The notes: generated from the sequence alone by a model not told the origin. A stretch of DNA of 64,000 bases from Robbsia betulipollinis (GCF_026624755.1 NZ_JAPMXC010000001.1:2390365-2454364); one strand, 5' to 3'. Shown: positions 8,829 through 17,606, counted from the first letter of the stretch. Numbers and translations: made by a program.

Positions 8829-10124
8829 TTATTGCATGAATGGGCCCCAGGACGGCTCACGAACTTCGCCGCCCCGAACCGACAGAATCTGCTTGATGCG
8901 GCCGTCTGTCGAAACGGCTGCCAGCACACCACGCCCCCCGGACCGCGTGGCGTACAGGATGTACTGCCCATTGGCCGCAAAACTAGGCGATTCGTCATGG
9001 TTGGTGTCGGTGAGCGCGTTCACCTCACCCGTGCTGAGATCCTGGACGTACAACTTGAATCCACCGCCGCCCTGCGAGATATAGGCAAGCAGCTTGCCAT
9101 CGGGGCTGACTTTCGGACTGGTGTTGTAGCTACCCTTGAACGTCACGCGCTGCGCCCCGCCGCCAGAACGTTCCCCGCTGGCGGACATTTTGTAGATCTG
9201 GGGCGCGCCGCCACGGTCGCTGGTGAAGTACACCGCGCGGCCATCGGGCGAAAAGGTCGGTTCGGTGTCGATCGTACTGCCATTTGACAGCCTGTGCAGC
9301 CCCGAGCCGTCGGCATTGACCATATAAATCTGGGTGTTGCCATCTTGCGACAGTGCGACCGCCAGATGCTGCCCGTCCGGGGCCCAGGCCGGCGCGCTGT
9401 TGTCGCCTTTCTGGTTCGCCACCACGGTCCTGCGTCCGGTGGGAAGGTCATGAACGTAGACCACCGGCTTCTTTTTCTCGAAAGAAACGTATGCCACCTT
9501 GGTGCCGTTGGGGGACCAGACCGGCGAGATGATCGGCTCCGGGCTGGAGAGCGCGATGTTCGCGTTCTGGCCATCGGAATCGGAAATCTGCAATTGGTAG
9601 CGGCCGCCGCTTTTCACCACGTAGGAGAGGCGGGTGGCGAACACGCCGCGCACGCCCATCAGCTTTTCATAGATATAGTCGGCCACCTTGTGGGCGCTCA
9701 TCCGCAGTCCGCTCGCCGGGCTGACCAGGGACAAGCCTCCGAGACTTTGCTGGGTGGCGGTGTCATACAGGCGGAAGCGCACGTCGAACTGGCCGTTGGC
9801 GGTGGGCGTCACGCTGCCCGAGACGAACGCGTTCGCACCGCGCGCCTTCCAGCTTCCCAGGTCGACGGAATCGGTCTCGCCGACGGGCGTCGCGCCCGGA
9901 TCGATATTCGAGAAACGTCCGCTGCGCGCCAGATCGGCCCGGATCACCGCGGCGATCTGCTGCGCGCTGGCGTTTTCGTTCTTGAAATTGGCGATGGCGA
10001 TCGGATACAGATTGGATCCGACCCCGGAGATATCGATCGTGAGTTGCGCGTGGGCCGCGCCGATGCTCGCGAACAGGCAGGAAGTGACGAGTGCCTTGAG
10101 ACCGAATTTGGCGACTGAATTCAT
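8829..10124 (-). CDS. tolB: Tol-Pal translocation protein TolB
   Basis: Periplasmic beta-propeller that moves between Pal and the TolQRA complex. The start at 10124 gives the signal peptide [20 protein letters not shown] ending in AAHA, before [18 protein letters not shown]. An N-terminal alpha/beta domain (to about residue 160) precedes a six-bladed propeller with WD40-like repeats such as [61 protein letters not shown] and [20 protein letters not shown]. The length of 431 residues is normal. The frame is open upstream to 10250, but that extension would destroy the signal peptide. The Shine-Dalgarno is weak. Confidence 0.98.
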   Translation of the reverse strand: MNSVAKFGLKALVTSCLFASIGAAHAQLTIDISGVGSNLYPIAIANFKNENASAQQIAAVIRADLARSGRFSNIDPGATPVGETDSVDLGSWKARGANAFVSGSVTPTANGQFDVRFRLYDTATQQSLGGLSLVSPASGLRMSAHKVADYIYEKLMGVRGVFATRLSYVVKSGGRYQLQISDSDGQNANIALSSPEPIISPVWSPNGTKVAYVSFEKKKPVVYVHDLPTGRRTVVANQKGDNSAPAWAPDGQHLAVALSQDGNTQIYMVNADGSGLHRLSNGSTIDTEPTFSPDGRAVYFTSDRGGAPQIYKMSASGERSGGGAQRVTFKGSYNTSPKVSPDGKLLAYISQGGGGFKLYVQDLSTGEVNALTDTNHDESPSFAANGQYILYATRSGGRGVLAAVSTDGRIKQILSVRGGEVREPSWGPFMQ

Positions 10125-10277
10125 GGGCTGTATATCGATGCCTTTAAAGATAGCTGGATGGCGACGCGAAAATAAACATAGCACGACTCGCGTCGGCGGG
10201 CGTGTGCGGTCCCGAACCCGCACGGGCTCCCGTCCCGGTCTCCGTGTCACGCACCGGCGGGGCGGGGGGGCTGGGCA

Positions 10278-11525
10278 TTACTTGGCGTCGAGCGGGCGCA
10301 TGCGCACGCTGAAGCTGCGCGGCGCCTTGCCGTCGTCGTCGCGCGGCATCGGGTCCGACGCGTCGATGGCTTTCATGACCGCTTCGTCCCAGGCGGCGTT
10401 GCCGCTCGACTTCGTCAGGTGCCGGCTCAGGAGCCGGCCGTCCGGAGCGCAGGTCACCGCGACGATTGCCACCGGGTTGCCTTCCGTGCTGCCTGCATAG
10501 ATCAGGTTGGGGATCACGCGGCGCCTGACCTTGTCCGCGTAGCCGGCGGAGGCCGTGCCGGAACCGGAACCCGTGCCGGTAGACCCGGCGCCGCCGCCGC
10601 CCGCCGTCCCGCCGGTGGCAGCCATGCCCTGCAACGCAGCGAGCCGCGATTCACGCGCCTGATCCGCCTGGCGCTTCGCTGCCGCGGCGGCCTTCGCCTG
10701 CTGGACTTTCTCCGCTGCCTGGGCCGCGGTCTTCGCGGCCTGCTTGGCTTGTGCGGCCTTTTGCGCGGCCGCTTTTTCCTGTGCCTGCTTTTCTTCCGCC
10801 GCCTGTTCTGCCGCGGCTTGCGCCTGCTTCTGCGCGTCACGCTTCGCATCGGCCGCTTGCGCGGCCTTTTGTTGTGCGAGCTGCTGCTGTTTCTTCTGCT
10901 GCGCTTCTTTTTGTGCCTCTTTCTGCGCCTGCTGCGCAGCCAGTTCCGCCTGCTCCTGCGCCAGTTGCTGCCTGTGCTGCGCGTCGGCCTTGGCCTGCTT
11001 GGCGTTCTGCGCGTCACGCTGTCTGGCTGCCGCCTCCTGCTGGCGTTCGGCCGCCGCGGCGTCCCGTGCCGCTTGTTCCTGCTTCAACCGTTGTTGCTGG
11101 ACGAGCGCGGCCTGGTGCTCGGATTCCTGCTGGCGCCGTTTTTTTTCGAGGGCGATTTCCGCATCCTCGGCTTGCGCGGTGGCAGCCGGCGCGGGCGCGG
11201 CTTTGACGCGCGGCGGCGGCGGCGGCGGCGGGGCGGCCGGCGTCGGGACGGCGGGTATCGGGGTGTGGCGCGTCGTGGGTGGCGGCGTCTGCAGCTCCGG
11301 CGGCACCTCGGTCCAGATTTCCGCCTGCACGCCGGAGGAATCGGTGACCGGACGCTGGATGCCGAAGTAGAGGAAGGCGAACAGCAGCAGGTGGATCAAC
11401 GCCGCGAACGCGAACGCACGGCCGAGGCCAGCCTCGCGGCGCGACTCCGCGCGATCGGGACCTTCCGGAGCGCCGCGGCCCGTGTCGCTTACCTGGGCGG
11501 ATTCGCTATGGTTTTCGCTTCTCAT
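10278..11525 (-). CDS. tolA: Tol-Pal protein TolA (TonB-C-like)
   Basis: Inner-membrane-anchored protein that spans the periplasm and couples TolQR force to TolB-Pal. A cytoplasmic N-terminus precedes one membrane helix at about residues 35-55 (GRAFAFAALIHLLLFAFLYFG). A proline-rich stretch comes next (PPPTTRHTPIPAVPTPAAPP). A long Ala/Gln/Lys helical domain spans about residues 120-300. The C-terminal TonB-like domain (about 330-415) contains YADKVRRRVIPNLIY, VTCAPDGRLLSRHL and SGNAAWDEAVMKAIDASDPMPRD. Its ATG overlaps the tolR TGA. The repetitive helix produces many spurious open frames in other frames. Confidence 0.96.
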   Translation of the reverse strand: MRSENHSESAQVSDTGRGAPEGPDRAESRREAGLGRAFAFAALIHLLLFAFLYFGIQRPVTDSSGVQAEIWTEVPPELQTPPPTTRHTPIPAVPTPAAPPPPPPPRVKAAPAPAATAQAEDAEIALEKKRRQQESEHQAALVQQQRLKQEQAARDAAAAERQQEAAARQRDAQNAKQAKADAQHRQQLAQEQAELAAQQAQKEAQKEAQQKKQQQLAQQKAAQAADAKRDAQKQAQAAAEQAAEEKQAQEKAAAQKAAQAKQAAKTAAQAAEKVQQAKAAAAAKRQADQARESRLAALQGMAATGGTAGGGGAGSTGTGSGSGTASAGYADKVRRRVIPNLIYAGSTEGNPVAIVAVTCAPDGRLLSRHLTKSSGNAAWDEAVMKAIDASDPMPRDDDGKAPRSFSVRMRPLDAK

Positions 11526-11968
11526 TGCGATTTGACGAGCAACCCCACGCGCTTGATGCCCTGCGTCTTGAGCTCCGACATCACGTTCATGACTTTTTCA
11601 TAACGCACCGCCTTGTCTCCGGCGATCACCACCGGCTGATCGGGCGAGGCTTGCTGGCGCTGTTGCAGGAAGGCCGTCAGGTCGGACTGCGTCATCGGCA
11701 GTTCCTGCGCGGCGCCGCCCTCGTCCTTGTAGCGCACCGACATCGTGCCGTCCGCCCGGACATTGACGATCACCGGTGGCGTTTGCTGCGCGGCGGCCGT
11801 GCCGCCCACGGTCGGCAGATCGACCACCGCCGGCGTCACCAGGGGCGCGGTGACCATGAAGATCACCAGGAGCACAAGCATGACGTCGATATACGGCACG
11901 ACGTTGATGTCGGACATCGCCCGCCGGCCGCGGCCGCCGCGCATGCTGGATCGCATCGAACCTGCCAT
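11522..11968 (-). CDS. tolR: Tol-Pal proton-channel protein TolR (ExbD/TolR)
   Basis: Inner membrane partner of TolQ in the proton-driven motor. It has 148 residues with one helix near the N-terminus: MSDINVVPYIDVMLVLLVIFMVTAPL at about 18-43, where the Asp of YIDVMLVLL is the conserved proton-carrying residue. The periplasmic domain ends with KVMNVMSELKTQGIKRVGLL. The start at 11968 has AAGGAGAGAAG upstream. The frame stays open upstream across tolQ, but that is a shadow. An Arg/Gly-rich leader (SMRSSMRGGRGRRA) is typical of beta-proteobacterial TolR. Confidence 0.96.
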   Translation of the reverse strand: MAGSMRSSMRGGRGRRAMSDINVVPYIDVMLVLLVIFMVTAPLVTPAVVDLPTVGGTAAAQQTPPVIVNVRADGTMSVRYKDEGGAAQELPMTQSDLTAFLQQRQQASPDQPVVIAGDKAVRYEKVMNVMSELKTQGIKRVGLLVKSQ

Positions 11969-11985
11969 CGCTTCTCTCCTTGAGC

Positions 11986-12663
11986 TCAGGCAGCCTGACG
12001 CTGCAAAATGTTCGAAAACTCTTCGATGAAGGTCTCGAAGCGGATCGCCAGGCGATCCACGTCGGTCGCAAAACGGTTGTAGGCGACGACCGCCGGAATC
12101 GCCGCGAACAGGCCGATCGCCGTGGCGACCAGCGCCTCGGCGATGCCGGGCGCGACGTTCGCGAGCGTGGCCTGCTGGACGTTCGCGAGGCCGCGAAAGG
12201 AATTCATGATGCCCCACACCGTGCCGAACAGACCGATATACGGGCTCACCGAGCCGACCGATGCCAGATACGGCAGGTTGGTTTCGAGGATATCGAGTTC
12301 GCGCTGGAACGACGCGCGCATCGCCCGCCGGGCGCCGTCCAGGATGGCCGCCGGATCGCCGCCGCGGCGCTCCTTGCCCTTGAGGAACTCGCGCATGCCC
12401 GCCTCGAAGATGCGTTCCAGCGCGCCGATCGTATGACGGTTGTGTGCCGCGCTCTGGTACAGGGCGTTGAGGTCGCCGCCCGACCAGAAGTCGCGCTCGA
12501 AGCGTTCGGTCTGCGCCCGGGCGCGGCGAATCGTCGCCCACTTGCGGAAGATGAACGTCCAGGAAACCAGGGACAGCACGAGGAGCAGCGCCATGACCGC
12601 CTGCGCGAGCAGGCTGGCGTGCAACACGAGGGAAACGATCGACAGATCTTCGGTAGGAGTCAT
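11986..12663 (-). CDS. tolQ: Tol-Pal proton-channel protein TolQ
   Basis: MotA/TolQ/ExbB-family membrane protein that forms the proton channel with TolR. It has 225 residues and three membrane helices, at about 12-36, 136-160 and 171-194. Family motifs include LPYLASVGSVSPYIGLFGTVWGIM and GIAEALVATAIGLFAAIPAVVAYN. It is the first of the tolQRAB-pal-cpoB series, and a 115-base gap separates it from ybgC. Confidence 0.97.
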   Translation of the reverse strand: MTPTEDLSIVSLVLHASLLAQAVMALLLVLSLVSWTFIFRKWATIRRARAQTERFERDFWSGGDLNALYQSAAHNRHTIGALERIFEAGMREFLKGKERRGGDPAAILDGARRAMRASFQRELDILETNLPYLASVGSVSPYIGLFGTVWGIMNSFRGLANVQQATLANVAPGIAEALVATAIGLFAAIPAVVAYNRFATDVDRLAIRFETFIEEFSNILQRQAA

Positions 12664-12778
12664 TGGGCTTGGCTGAATGGCTGGCGGTATGCGCGGGGCA
12701 CCGGATCGGCCGGGCTGGTCAGGGTCGTACGGTTAAGGCGGAAGCACTCGGGACAGCAATAAACATTCATGACGGGCA

Positions 12779-13237
12779 TCAGATCGACATTCTCGCCGGC
12801 ACGGGCACCGGCACTGTCAGTGCCGCGACGACCTGCGGCGGCAGCGCCGTCGGCCGCATCCGAACGCGGTCGACGCAGGCCACCAGAATGGTTCCGGTTG
12901 CCAGCGCGGCCGTGCCCGATGTCGCGGTCTGCATGAATTCGACCGAGGCGCGGCCGAGCCGCGTAATCCGGCTGTCGATGCGCAACAGGTCGTCGAGGCG
13001 GGCCGGCGCGAGATACTCGACCGCGGTACGCCGCACCACGAACAGCGTGCCCGAGCGCTCGCTCAGCGCGTGCTGGTCGATGCCGCCCGCGCGCAGCCAT
13101 TCGGTACGCGCCCGCTCGAAAAACTTCAGATAGTTGGCATAGAACACAATGCCGCCGGCGTCGGTGTCCTCGTAGTAGATCCGATTCATCCATACGAAAG
13201 CGGGGGGCGGATCCTGCAGCGGCGGGTCGGAATTCAT
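12779..13237 (-). CDS. ybgC: Tol-pal-associated acyl-CoA thioesterase YbgC
   Basis: Hot-dog-fold thioesterase that acts on short acyl-CoA or acyl-ACP and commonly heads the tol-pal cluster. The motif MNRIYYEDTDAGGIVFYANYLKFFERARTEWL contains the catalytic Asp of YEDTDAGG and the family helix. I chose the ATG at 13237 (152 residues) because E. coli YbgC also has about 10-15 residues before this motif; the ATG at 13189 is the alternative. The C-terminus ends in a Val/Pro-rich stretch. It is divergent from glyA. Confidence 0.92.
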   Translation of the reverse strand: MNSDPPLQDPPPAFVWMNRIYYEDTDAGGIVFYANYLKFFERARTEWLRAGGIDQHALSERSGTLFVVRRTAVEYLAPARLDDLLRIDSRITRLGRASVEFMQTATSGTAALATGTILVACVDRVRMRPTALPPQVVAALTVPVPVPARMSI

Positions 13238-13282
13238 GCGCGGAATTCTACCCGATGCCCGGGGGGCCGAAACGTCTTGGAA

Positions 13283-13299
13283 AAACTTGTTACAAGTTT
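13283..13299. promoter_or_regulatory. Perfect 17-base palindrome, candidate operator
   Basis: AAACTTGT, one T, then ACAAGTTT: two perfect 8-base arms in a GC-rich stretch between the divergent ybgC and the glyA promoter. Its size and symmetry fit a dimeric repressor site. No regulator can be assigned. Confidence 0.4.
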
Positions 13300-13362
13300 G
13301 CGGTACTTCCCCGTCGGGCGTGCGCGGCGGCAACGCGGCGCGGGGCGCTTCCCGCGCCGCGA

Positions 13363-13391
13363 TTGCCAGACATGCGCCAATCGCGTAAGCT
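13363..13391 (+). promoter_or_regulatory. Sigma-70 promoter of the glyA riboswitch transcript
   Basis: TTGCCA (13363-13368), exactly 17 bases, then TAAGCT (13386-13391). The predicted transcription start falls at about 13398, the first base of the riboswitch fold. A 10-base perfect hairpin (13335-13344 with 13351-13360) lies directly upstream. Confidence 0.72.
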
Positions 13392-13397
13392 GTCGGG

Positions 13398-13495
13398 TCA
13401 CAGCTTAGCGTAACTGGCGATACGAGCCCGCCACGGGCCCGAGGTGGAACCGCCCACCGTGAAGCGCTAGGCTTTTCCGCCGTTCGCCTGGGCAG
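13398..13495 (+). promoter_or_regulatory. ZTP (pfl motif) riboswitch upstream of glyA
   Basis: This leader carries the conserved parts of the pfl/ZTP aptamer in order. P1 is formed by CTTAGCG (13404-13410) and CGCTAGG (13465-13471). TAACTGGCGA follows the 5' arm of P1. Next come GAGGTGGAAC (13441-13450) and CCACCGTGAAG. After a short U-rich linker comes the signature CCGCC (13477-13481) and GCCTGGGCA (13486-13494). ZTP riboswitches sense the folate-stress alarmone ZTP/ZMP and activate one-carbon and purine genes, glyA among them in known cases. No U-run terminator follows, so control may act on translation; an 8-base complement to the glyA ribosome-binding region lies at 13545-13552. The assignment is by eye and was not scored with a covariance model. 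Confidence 0.88.
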
Positions 13496-13634
13496 CCGTG
13501 AGTCGACACATCGACTGTCCTGTCTTCACGTTCGTACGCCAACCGGGCTTTCGGCCGGACCCTGCCGTAGCGAACAGGTACCGGGGCACCGCGTGCCGGC
13601 ACCGGCCAACCTCATCAATCCTCGGAAAGCCCCT

Positions 13635-14882
13635 ATGTTCGCAAAAGAAAAGTACGCGCTTGAGACCGTCGATCCGGAAGTGTTCGCGGCCATTGGGCAG
13701 GAAAACCAGCGTCAGGAAGATCACATCGAGTTGATCGCTTCGGAAAACTACACCAGCCCGGCCGTGATGGCCGCCCAGGGTTCGCAGTTGACCAACAAGT
13801 ATGCCGAGGGTTATCCGGGCAAGCGTTACTACGGCGGCTGCGAATATGTCGACATCGTCGAGCAGCTCGCCATCGACCGGGTCAAGGCGCTGTTCGGCGC
13901 CGAGGCCGCGAACGTCCAGCCGAATTCGGGTTCGCAAGCCAATCAGGGCGTGTTCTTCGCGATGCTCAAGCCGGGTGACACGATCATGGGCATGAGCCTC
14001 GCGCATGGCGGCCATCTCACACACGGCTCGCCGGTCAATATGTCGGGCAAGTGGTTCGACGTGGTCAGTTACGGCTTGAACGAGGCCGAGGACATCGACT
14101 ACGACGCGGCTGAACGGCTGGCGGCGGAGCGCAAGCCGAAGATCCTCGTGGCGGGCGCGTCGGCGTTCTCGCTGAAGATCGATTTCGAACGGCTCGCGGC
14201 GATCGCGAAGTCGGTCGGCGCGTACTTCATGGTCGATATGGCGCACTACGCCGGGCTGATCGCCGCGGGCGTCTACCCGAACCCGGTGCCGCACGCGGAC
14301 TTCGTCACTACCACCACGCACAAGAGTCTGCGCGGCCCGCGTGGCGGCGTCATCCTGACCCGTGCGGAGTTCGAGAAGCCGATCAACTCGGCGATCTTTC
14401 CGGGCATCCAGGGCGGCCCGCTGATGCATGTGATCGCGGGCAAGGCGGTGGCCTTCAAGGAAGCCGCGGGCGACGACTTCAAGCGCTATCAGCAGCAGGT
14501 CGTCGACAACGCCCGCGTGCTCGCCGAGACGCTGGTCGCGCGCGGACTGCGCATCGTCTCGGGCCGCACCGAAAGCCACGTGATGCTGGTCGACCTGCGT
14601 GCCAAGCAGATCACCGGCAAGGAAGCGGAAGCCGCGTTGGGCGCCGCCCACATCACCGTGAACAAGAACGCGATCCCGAACGACCCGGAAAAGCCGTTCG
14701 TCACCAGCGGCGTCCGGGTGGGCTCGCCGGCGATGACGACGCGCGGTTTCGGTGTCGAGGAAGCGCGCCGCGTCGGCGAGTTGATGGCGGATGTGCTCGA
14801 GCAGCCGCGGGACGAGGCGAATCTGGCCCGGGTGCGGGAGTCGGTCGGGGAACTGACGAAGCGCTTTCCCGTCTACGGCTGA
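13635..14882 (+). CDS. glyA: Serine hydroxymethyltransferase
   Basis: PLP enzyme that converts serine and tetrahydrofolate to glycine and 5,10-methylene-THF, the main source of one-carbon units. It has 415 residues, the usual length. Motifs: [59 protein letters not shown], and the PLP lysine in [15 protein letters not shown]. The start at 13635 ([16 protein letters not shown]) follows a weak GGAAAG six bases upstream; an earlier in-frame ATG at 13593 is less likely. A ZTP riboswitch controls it, which fits its folate role. nrdR follows eight bases after the stop. Confidence 0.97.
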   Translation: MFAKEKYALETVDPEVFAAIGQENQRQEDHIELIASENYTSPAVMAAQGSQLTNKYAEGYPGKRYYGGCEYVDIVEQLAIDRVKALFGAEAANVQPNSGSQANQGVFFAMLKPGDTIMGMSLAHGGHLTHGSPVNMSGKWFDVVSYGLNEAEDIDYDAAERLAAERKPKILVAGASAFSLKIDFERLAAIAKSVGAYFMVDMAHYAGLIAAGVYPNPVPHADFVTTTTHKSLRGPRGGVILTRAEFEKPINSAIFPGIQGGPLMHVIAGKAVAFKEAAGDDFKRYQQQVVDNARVLAETLVARGLRIVSGRTESHVMLVDLRAKQITGKEAEAALGAAHITVNKNAIPNDPEKPFVTSGVRVGSPAMTTRGFGVEEARRVGELMADVLEQPRDEANLARVRESVGELTKRFPVYG

Positions 14883-14890
14883 GGCGCGCG

Positions 14891-15370
14891 ATGCGCTGCC
14901 CGTTTTGCCGGCATGAGGACACCCAGGTGGTGGACTCGCGCGTGTCGGAGGACGGCGCGGCGATCCGCCGCCGACGGCGCTGCCCGTCCTGCGACAAACG
15001 CTTCACGACCTACGAGCGCTCCGAGCTGGCGCTGCCCGCGCTCGTCAAGCGCGATGGCAGCCGGGTCGAGTTCGACCGACGCAAGGTTGCCGCGAGCATG
15101 CAGCTCGCGCTGCGCAAGCGCCCGGTCAGCGCCGACGCGCTGGCCGATGCGATCGCCGGTATCGAATTCCAGCTGCTCGCCACCGGCGAGCGCGAGGTCA
15201 AGAGCGATGCGGTGGGCGAACTCGTGATGCAGGCGCTGGGTCGTCTCGACAAGGTGGCCTACGTCCGCTTCGCCTCGGTCTATCGGCAATTCGAGGACGT
15301 GTCCGATTTCCAGGACGTCATCGAGGAGTTCAACCGCACCAGCACGCCGGCGCCGGGCACGCGCGACTAG
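14891..15370 (+). CDS. nrdR: Transcriptional repressor NrdR
   Basis: Zinc-ribbon and ATP-cone repressor of ribonucleotide reductase genes, acting through NrdR boxes. The N-terminal zinc ribbon is [17 protein letters not shown] and [16 protein letters not shown], with four Cys. The ATP-cone covers about residues 48-140, with [15 protein letters not shown] and [21 protein letters not shown]. The length of 159 residues is normal. It lies eight bases after glyA, an arrangement common in proteobacteria, and is probably co-transcribed. Confidence 0.97.
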   Translation: MRCPFCRHEDTQVVDSRVSEDGAAIRRRRRCPSCDKRFTTYERSELALPALVKRDGSRVEFDRRKVAASMQLALRKRPVSADALADAIAGIEFQLLATGEREVKSDAVGELVMQALGRLDKVAYVRFASVYRQFEDVSDFQDVIEEFNRTSTPAPGTRD

Positions 15371-15519
15371 ATGCGCCTGCCCCGGGCGCCGTGCCGGGTC
15401 GGTACGTTCGGGCAGCGCATGCGCGTGCGATCCTGACCGACTCTGACCGGATGGCTGACTCGCCGCACCATCGGCGCGCCGCTACCCTGCCGTGTATCGT
15501 CCTGGTACCGGTGTTTCCC

Positions 15520-16230
15520 ATGCTCGCTGATCCCGTTTCGTCGTTGCCCGTTCGCGGCGTGCGCTCCTGCCCATGCCGGTATGCGGGGCTGCGTCGACAT
15601 GCTTCGACGCGGTACGCGCGCGGTGTCCGGCACTGTCGATGTCAGGCGTTCTCGCTACTGGAATCCCTGCTGGTGCTCGCGCTGGTGTGCGGTCTGGCGA
15701 CCTTCGTCTGGCCGGTGTTCACCGACGCCGTGCGCCGGTTTCGCGTCGAATGGACGACCCACGCGCTGGTCAGCGCCGTGAGCTACGCGCGCGCCGAGGC
15801 GGTGCGTCGCGGCGCGTCGGTGACGTTGTGCCGCAGTGATGCGCAGGATCGCTGTTCGACCCAGCCTCGCGAATGCGCGGGACGGACCGCGCCGGGGCAC
15901 GACTGGCGCTGCGGCTGGGCAGTCGTTGCGGGGCGTCGCGCGGGGCGCGCGCGCCCGGCCGCACCCCTGCCGGTGCTGCGGCGTTTTTCCGCGCCGCGGG
16001 GCGTGGCGGTGATCGGTACGCGCGCGTCTCAGTCGCTGACCTTTCGGCCACCGTCCGGCCTCGCCCCGGGAACGACGAGCCATATCGAAGTGCTGGCGAG
16101 CACCCCCTCGGACCGTCGGGCGGGCGCACCGCGCGACGCCCGTCTCGCGCGGCTGAACCGGTGTCTGTACATCGGCCTGAGCGGACGGGTTCGCGTGAGC
16201 GAGAGCGCCTGCACCTCGGTGCGAAAATGA
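15520..16230 (+). CDS. fimT: GspH/FimT-family minor pseudopilin
   Basis: First gene of a minor-pilin operon for type IV pilus assembly. A type III signal is seen as CQA followed by FSLLESLLVLALVCGLATFVW. Glu is at +5, but Ala rather than Gly is at -1 of the cleavage site. The remainder has FimT/GspH-like features: VSYARAEAVRRGASVTLCRS, a Cys-rich loop, GWAVVAG, and the late strand GTRASQSLTFRPPSG followed by NRCLYIGLSGRVRVSE. The start is uncertain: ATG at 15520 gives a leader of about 40 residues, GTG at 15559 a shorter one, and ATG at 15451 a longer one. The stop overlaps the next start (ATGA). The gene symbol is by family resemblance only. Confidence 0.75.
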   Translation: MLADPVSSLPVRGVRSCPCRYAGLRRHASTRYARGVRHCRCQAFSLLESLLVLALVCGLATFVWPVFTDAVRRFRVEWTTHALVSAVSYARAEAVRRGASVTLCRSDAQDRCSTQPRECAGRTAPGHDWRCGWAVVAGRRAGRARPAAPLPVLRRFSAPRGVAVIGTRASQSLTFRPPSGLAPGTTSHIEVLASTPSDRRAGAPRDARLARLNRCLYIGLSGRVRVSESACTSVRK

Positions 16231-17606
16231 GTGGGCGTCGGTTCCGCCCGCCGGCGCGCGGCCATCGCGCGGCGCGCGGCGCGCGCGGCGAATCGCTGAT
16301 CGAAGTACTGCTGGCGTTGTGGCTCGTCGCCGCCCTCTCCCTGGAACTGGCGCGCGTGGAGATCCAGCAGCTGCGCCTGCGGCAGGCGCTCGACCTGCGT
16401 CTGCGGGCGGCATTCGTGCTCGATACCTTCGCGGAGACGCGGCGCGCCGTCGGGGAGGACGGCGCGGCGATCGATCTGGCGGCGCGGATGGCGGACACGC
16501 TTCCCGAGGGGCGGATCGCCGCGATCGCGCTCGACGGTGGCGCGATTCGTGTGGAGGCGAGCTGGCGCGGCGCGACGCCAGGCGGGCAGTCCGCGGCCGC
16601 GGCATGCACTGCTGCAGGAGCGGGGCGCGACTGTCTGGCCATCGTCCTGATCGACCGGCCCGCCGAACCGGACGTGCCCGATACGACCGAGGCCCTCACG
16701 GCGCCGGCTCCCACGGCCAAAGTCCTCACGGCGCCGGCGACTTCCGTGGCGTCGCCCGCGTTGCCTACGTCTCGCGCGCCGTCGCGCAGTCGCGCGCGGG
16801 CCGCCGGCCACTCGCTGCTCGAATTGCTGATCGCCGCGGTGTTGGGCGGCATGGTCGTGACGACCGCATTGTCCGTCTACCAGATGCGGCGCGACGGCCA
16901 GGCGCGACGCGTCGATGACGCACGGCTGCGTCTCGACGGCCAGGCGGCGATCGATCTGCTGCGCGCGTATGGCCGCCTGGCCGGCTACGGCCTGTCGTTC
17001 GCGGCGGGCACGTCGCGCGCCTTGCCGGCCATCGTGAATTGCCCGGCGGGCGCATCGCCGGGACCGGTCTGCCTGACGTCGGTCCCCGGCTCCGATGGTC
17101 TGGTGATGCGTTACCGTGCCGACCCCGCGTCCGCCAGCGAGGGCGCGGAGTCGCGCCGACTCCTCGATTGCGGCGGCTATCTGCTGTCCAGCCGCGGTAC
17201 GGTCACCGCGGCGCGCATCGCCGTGCGCAAGGACGCCAACTACGGCTTGTTACGGTTGCATTGTCACGGCCCGGGGGGCGGCAGCGATCCGCTCGTCGAG
17301 GGCGTCGAGCGCCTGCGGATCCGTTACTGGCTGCCCGGCGCGCGCGAGCCGCTTGCCGCGCAGGCGCTCGGCACCCACACACGCTCGGTCCGCGGGATGG
17401 AATTCTGCGTCACGGTCCGCGGCCATGTGCGCCGGCCGCGCGGTGCGGCGCCGGGCAGCGGTTATCGCGACTGCGACGGCCGCTGGCGGCCTGCGGCGCA
17501 GGACGGCTACCTGCGTCGCACTTTCACCGCCACCGTCGCCCTGCGCAACGCGGCGACTGCGCAGGGCGATGCCCGGGACATGCGTACGCCCACGGGAGCG
17601 TCATGA
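16227..17606 (+). CDS. Fused PilV-like and PilW-like minor pilin protein
   Basis: One uninterrupted 459-residue frame carries two prepilin signals. The first is ARG then ESLIEVLLALWLVAALSLELARVE at residues 22-45, with Glu at +5, as in PilV. The second is RAAG then HSLLELLIAAVLGGMVVTTALSVYQ at 195-219, again with Glu at +5, as in PilW. A Pro/Ala/Thr-rich linker (about 145-193) joins them and contains a 15-base direct repeat (16694-16708 and 16724-16738). The PilW-like part continues with a Cys-rich globular region (NCPAGASPGPVCLTSVPGSDGLVMRYRAD). There is no stop codon between the halves. A GTG at 16746 and a TTG at 16761 could start a separate PilW, but neither has a Shine-Dalgarno. The start overlaps the fimT stop, and the stop overlaps the pilX start. 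Confidence 0.8.
   Translation: MSGRRFRPPARGHRAARGARGESLIEVLLALWLVAALSLELARVEIQQLRLRQALDLRLRAAFVLDTFAETRRAVGEDGAAIDLAARMADTLPEGRIAAIALDGGAIRVEASWRGATPGGQSAAAACTAAGAGRDCLAIVLIDRPAEPDVPDTTEALTAPAPTAKVLTAPATSVASPALPTSRAPSRSRARAAGHSLLELLIAAVLGGMVVTTALSVYQMRRDGQARRVDDARLRLDGQAAIDLLRAYGRLAGYGLSFAAGTSRALPAIVNCPAGASPGPVCLTSVPGSDGLVMRYRADPASASEGAESRRLLDCGGYLLSSRGTVTAARIAVRKDANYGLLRLHCHGPGGGSDPLVEGVERLRIRYWLPGAREPLAAQALGTHTRSVRGMEFCVTVRGHVRRPRGAAPGSGYRDCDGRWRPAAQDGYLRRTFTATVALRNAATAQGDARDMRTPTGAS

Noticed and set aside
10744-11370. Cys/Ala-rich 208-codon frame antisense to tolA
   Set aside because: Artifact of the Ala/Gln-rich TolA helix read on the other strand.
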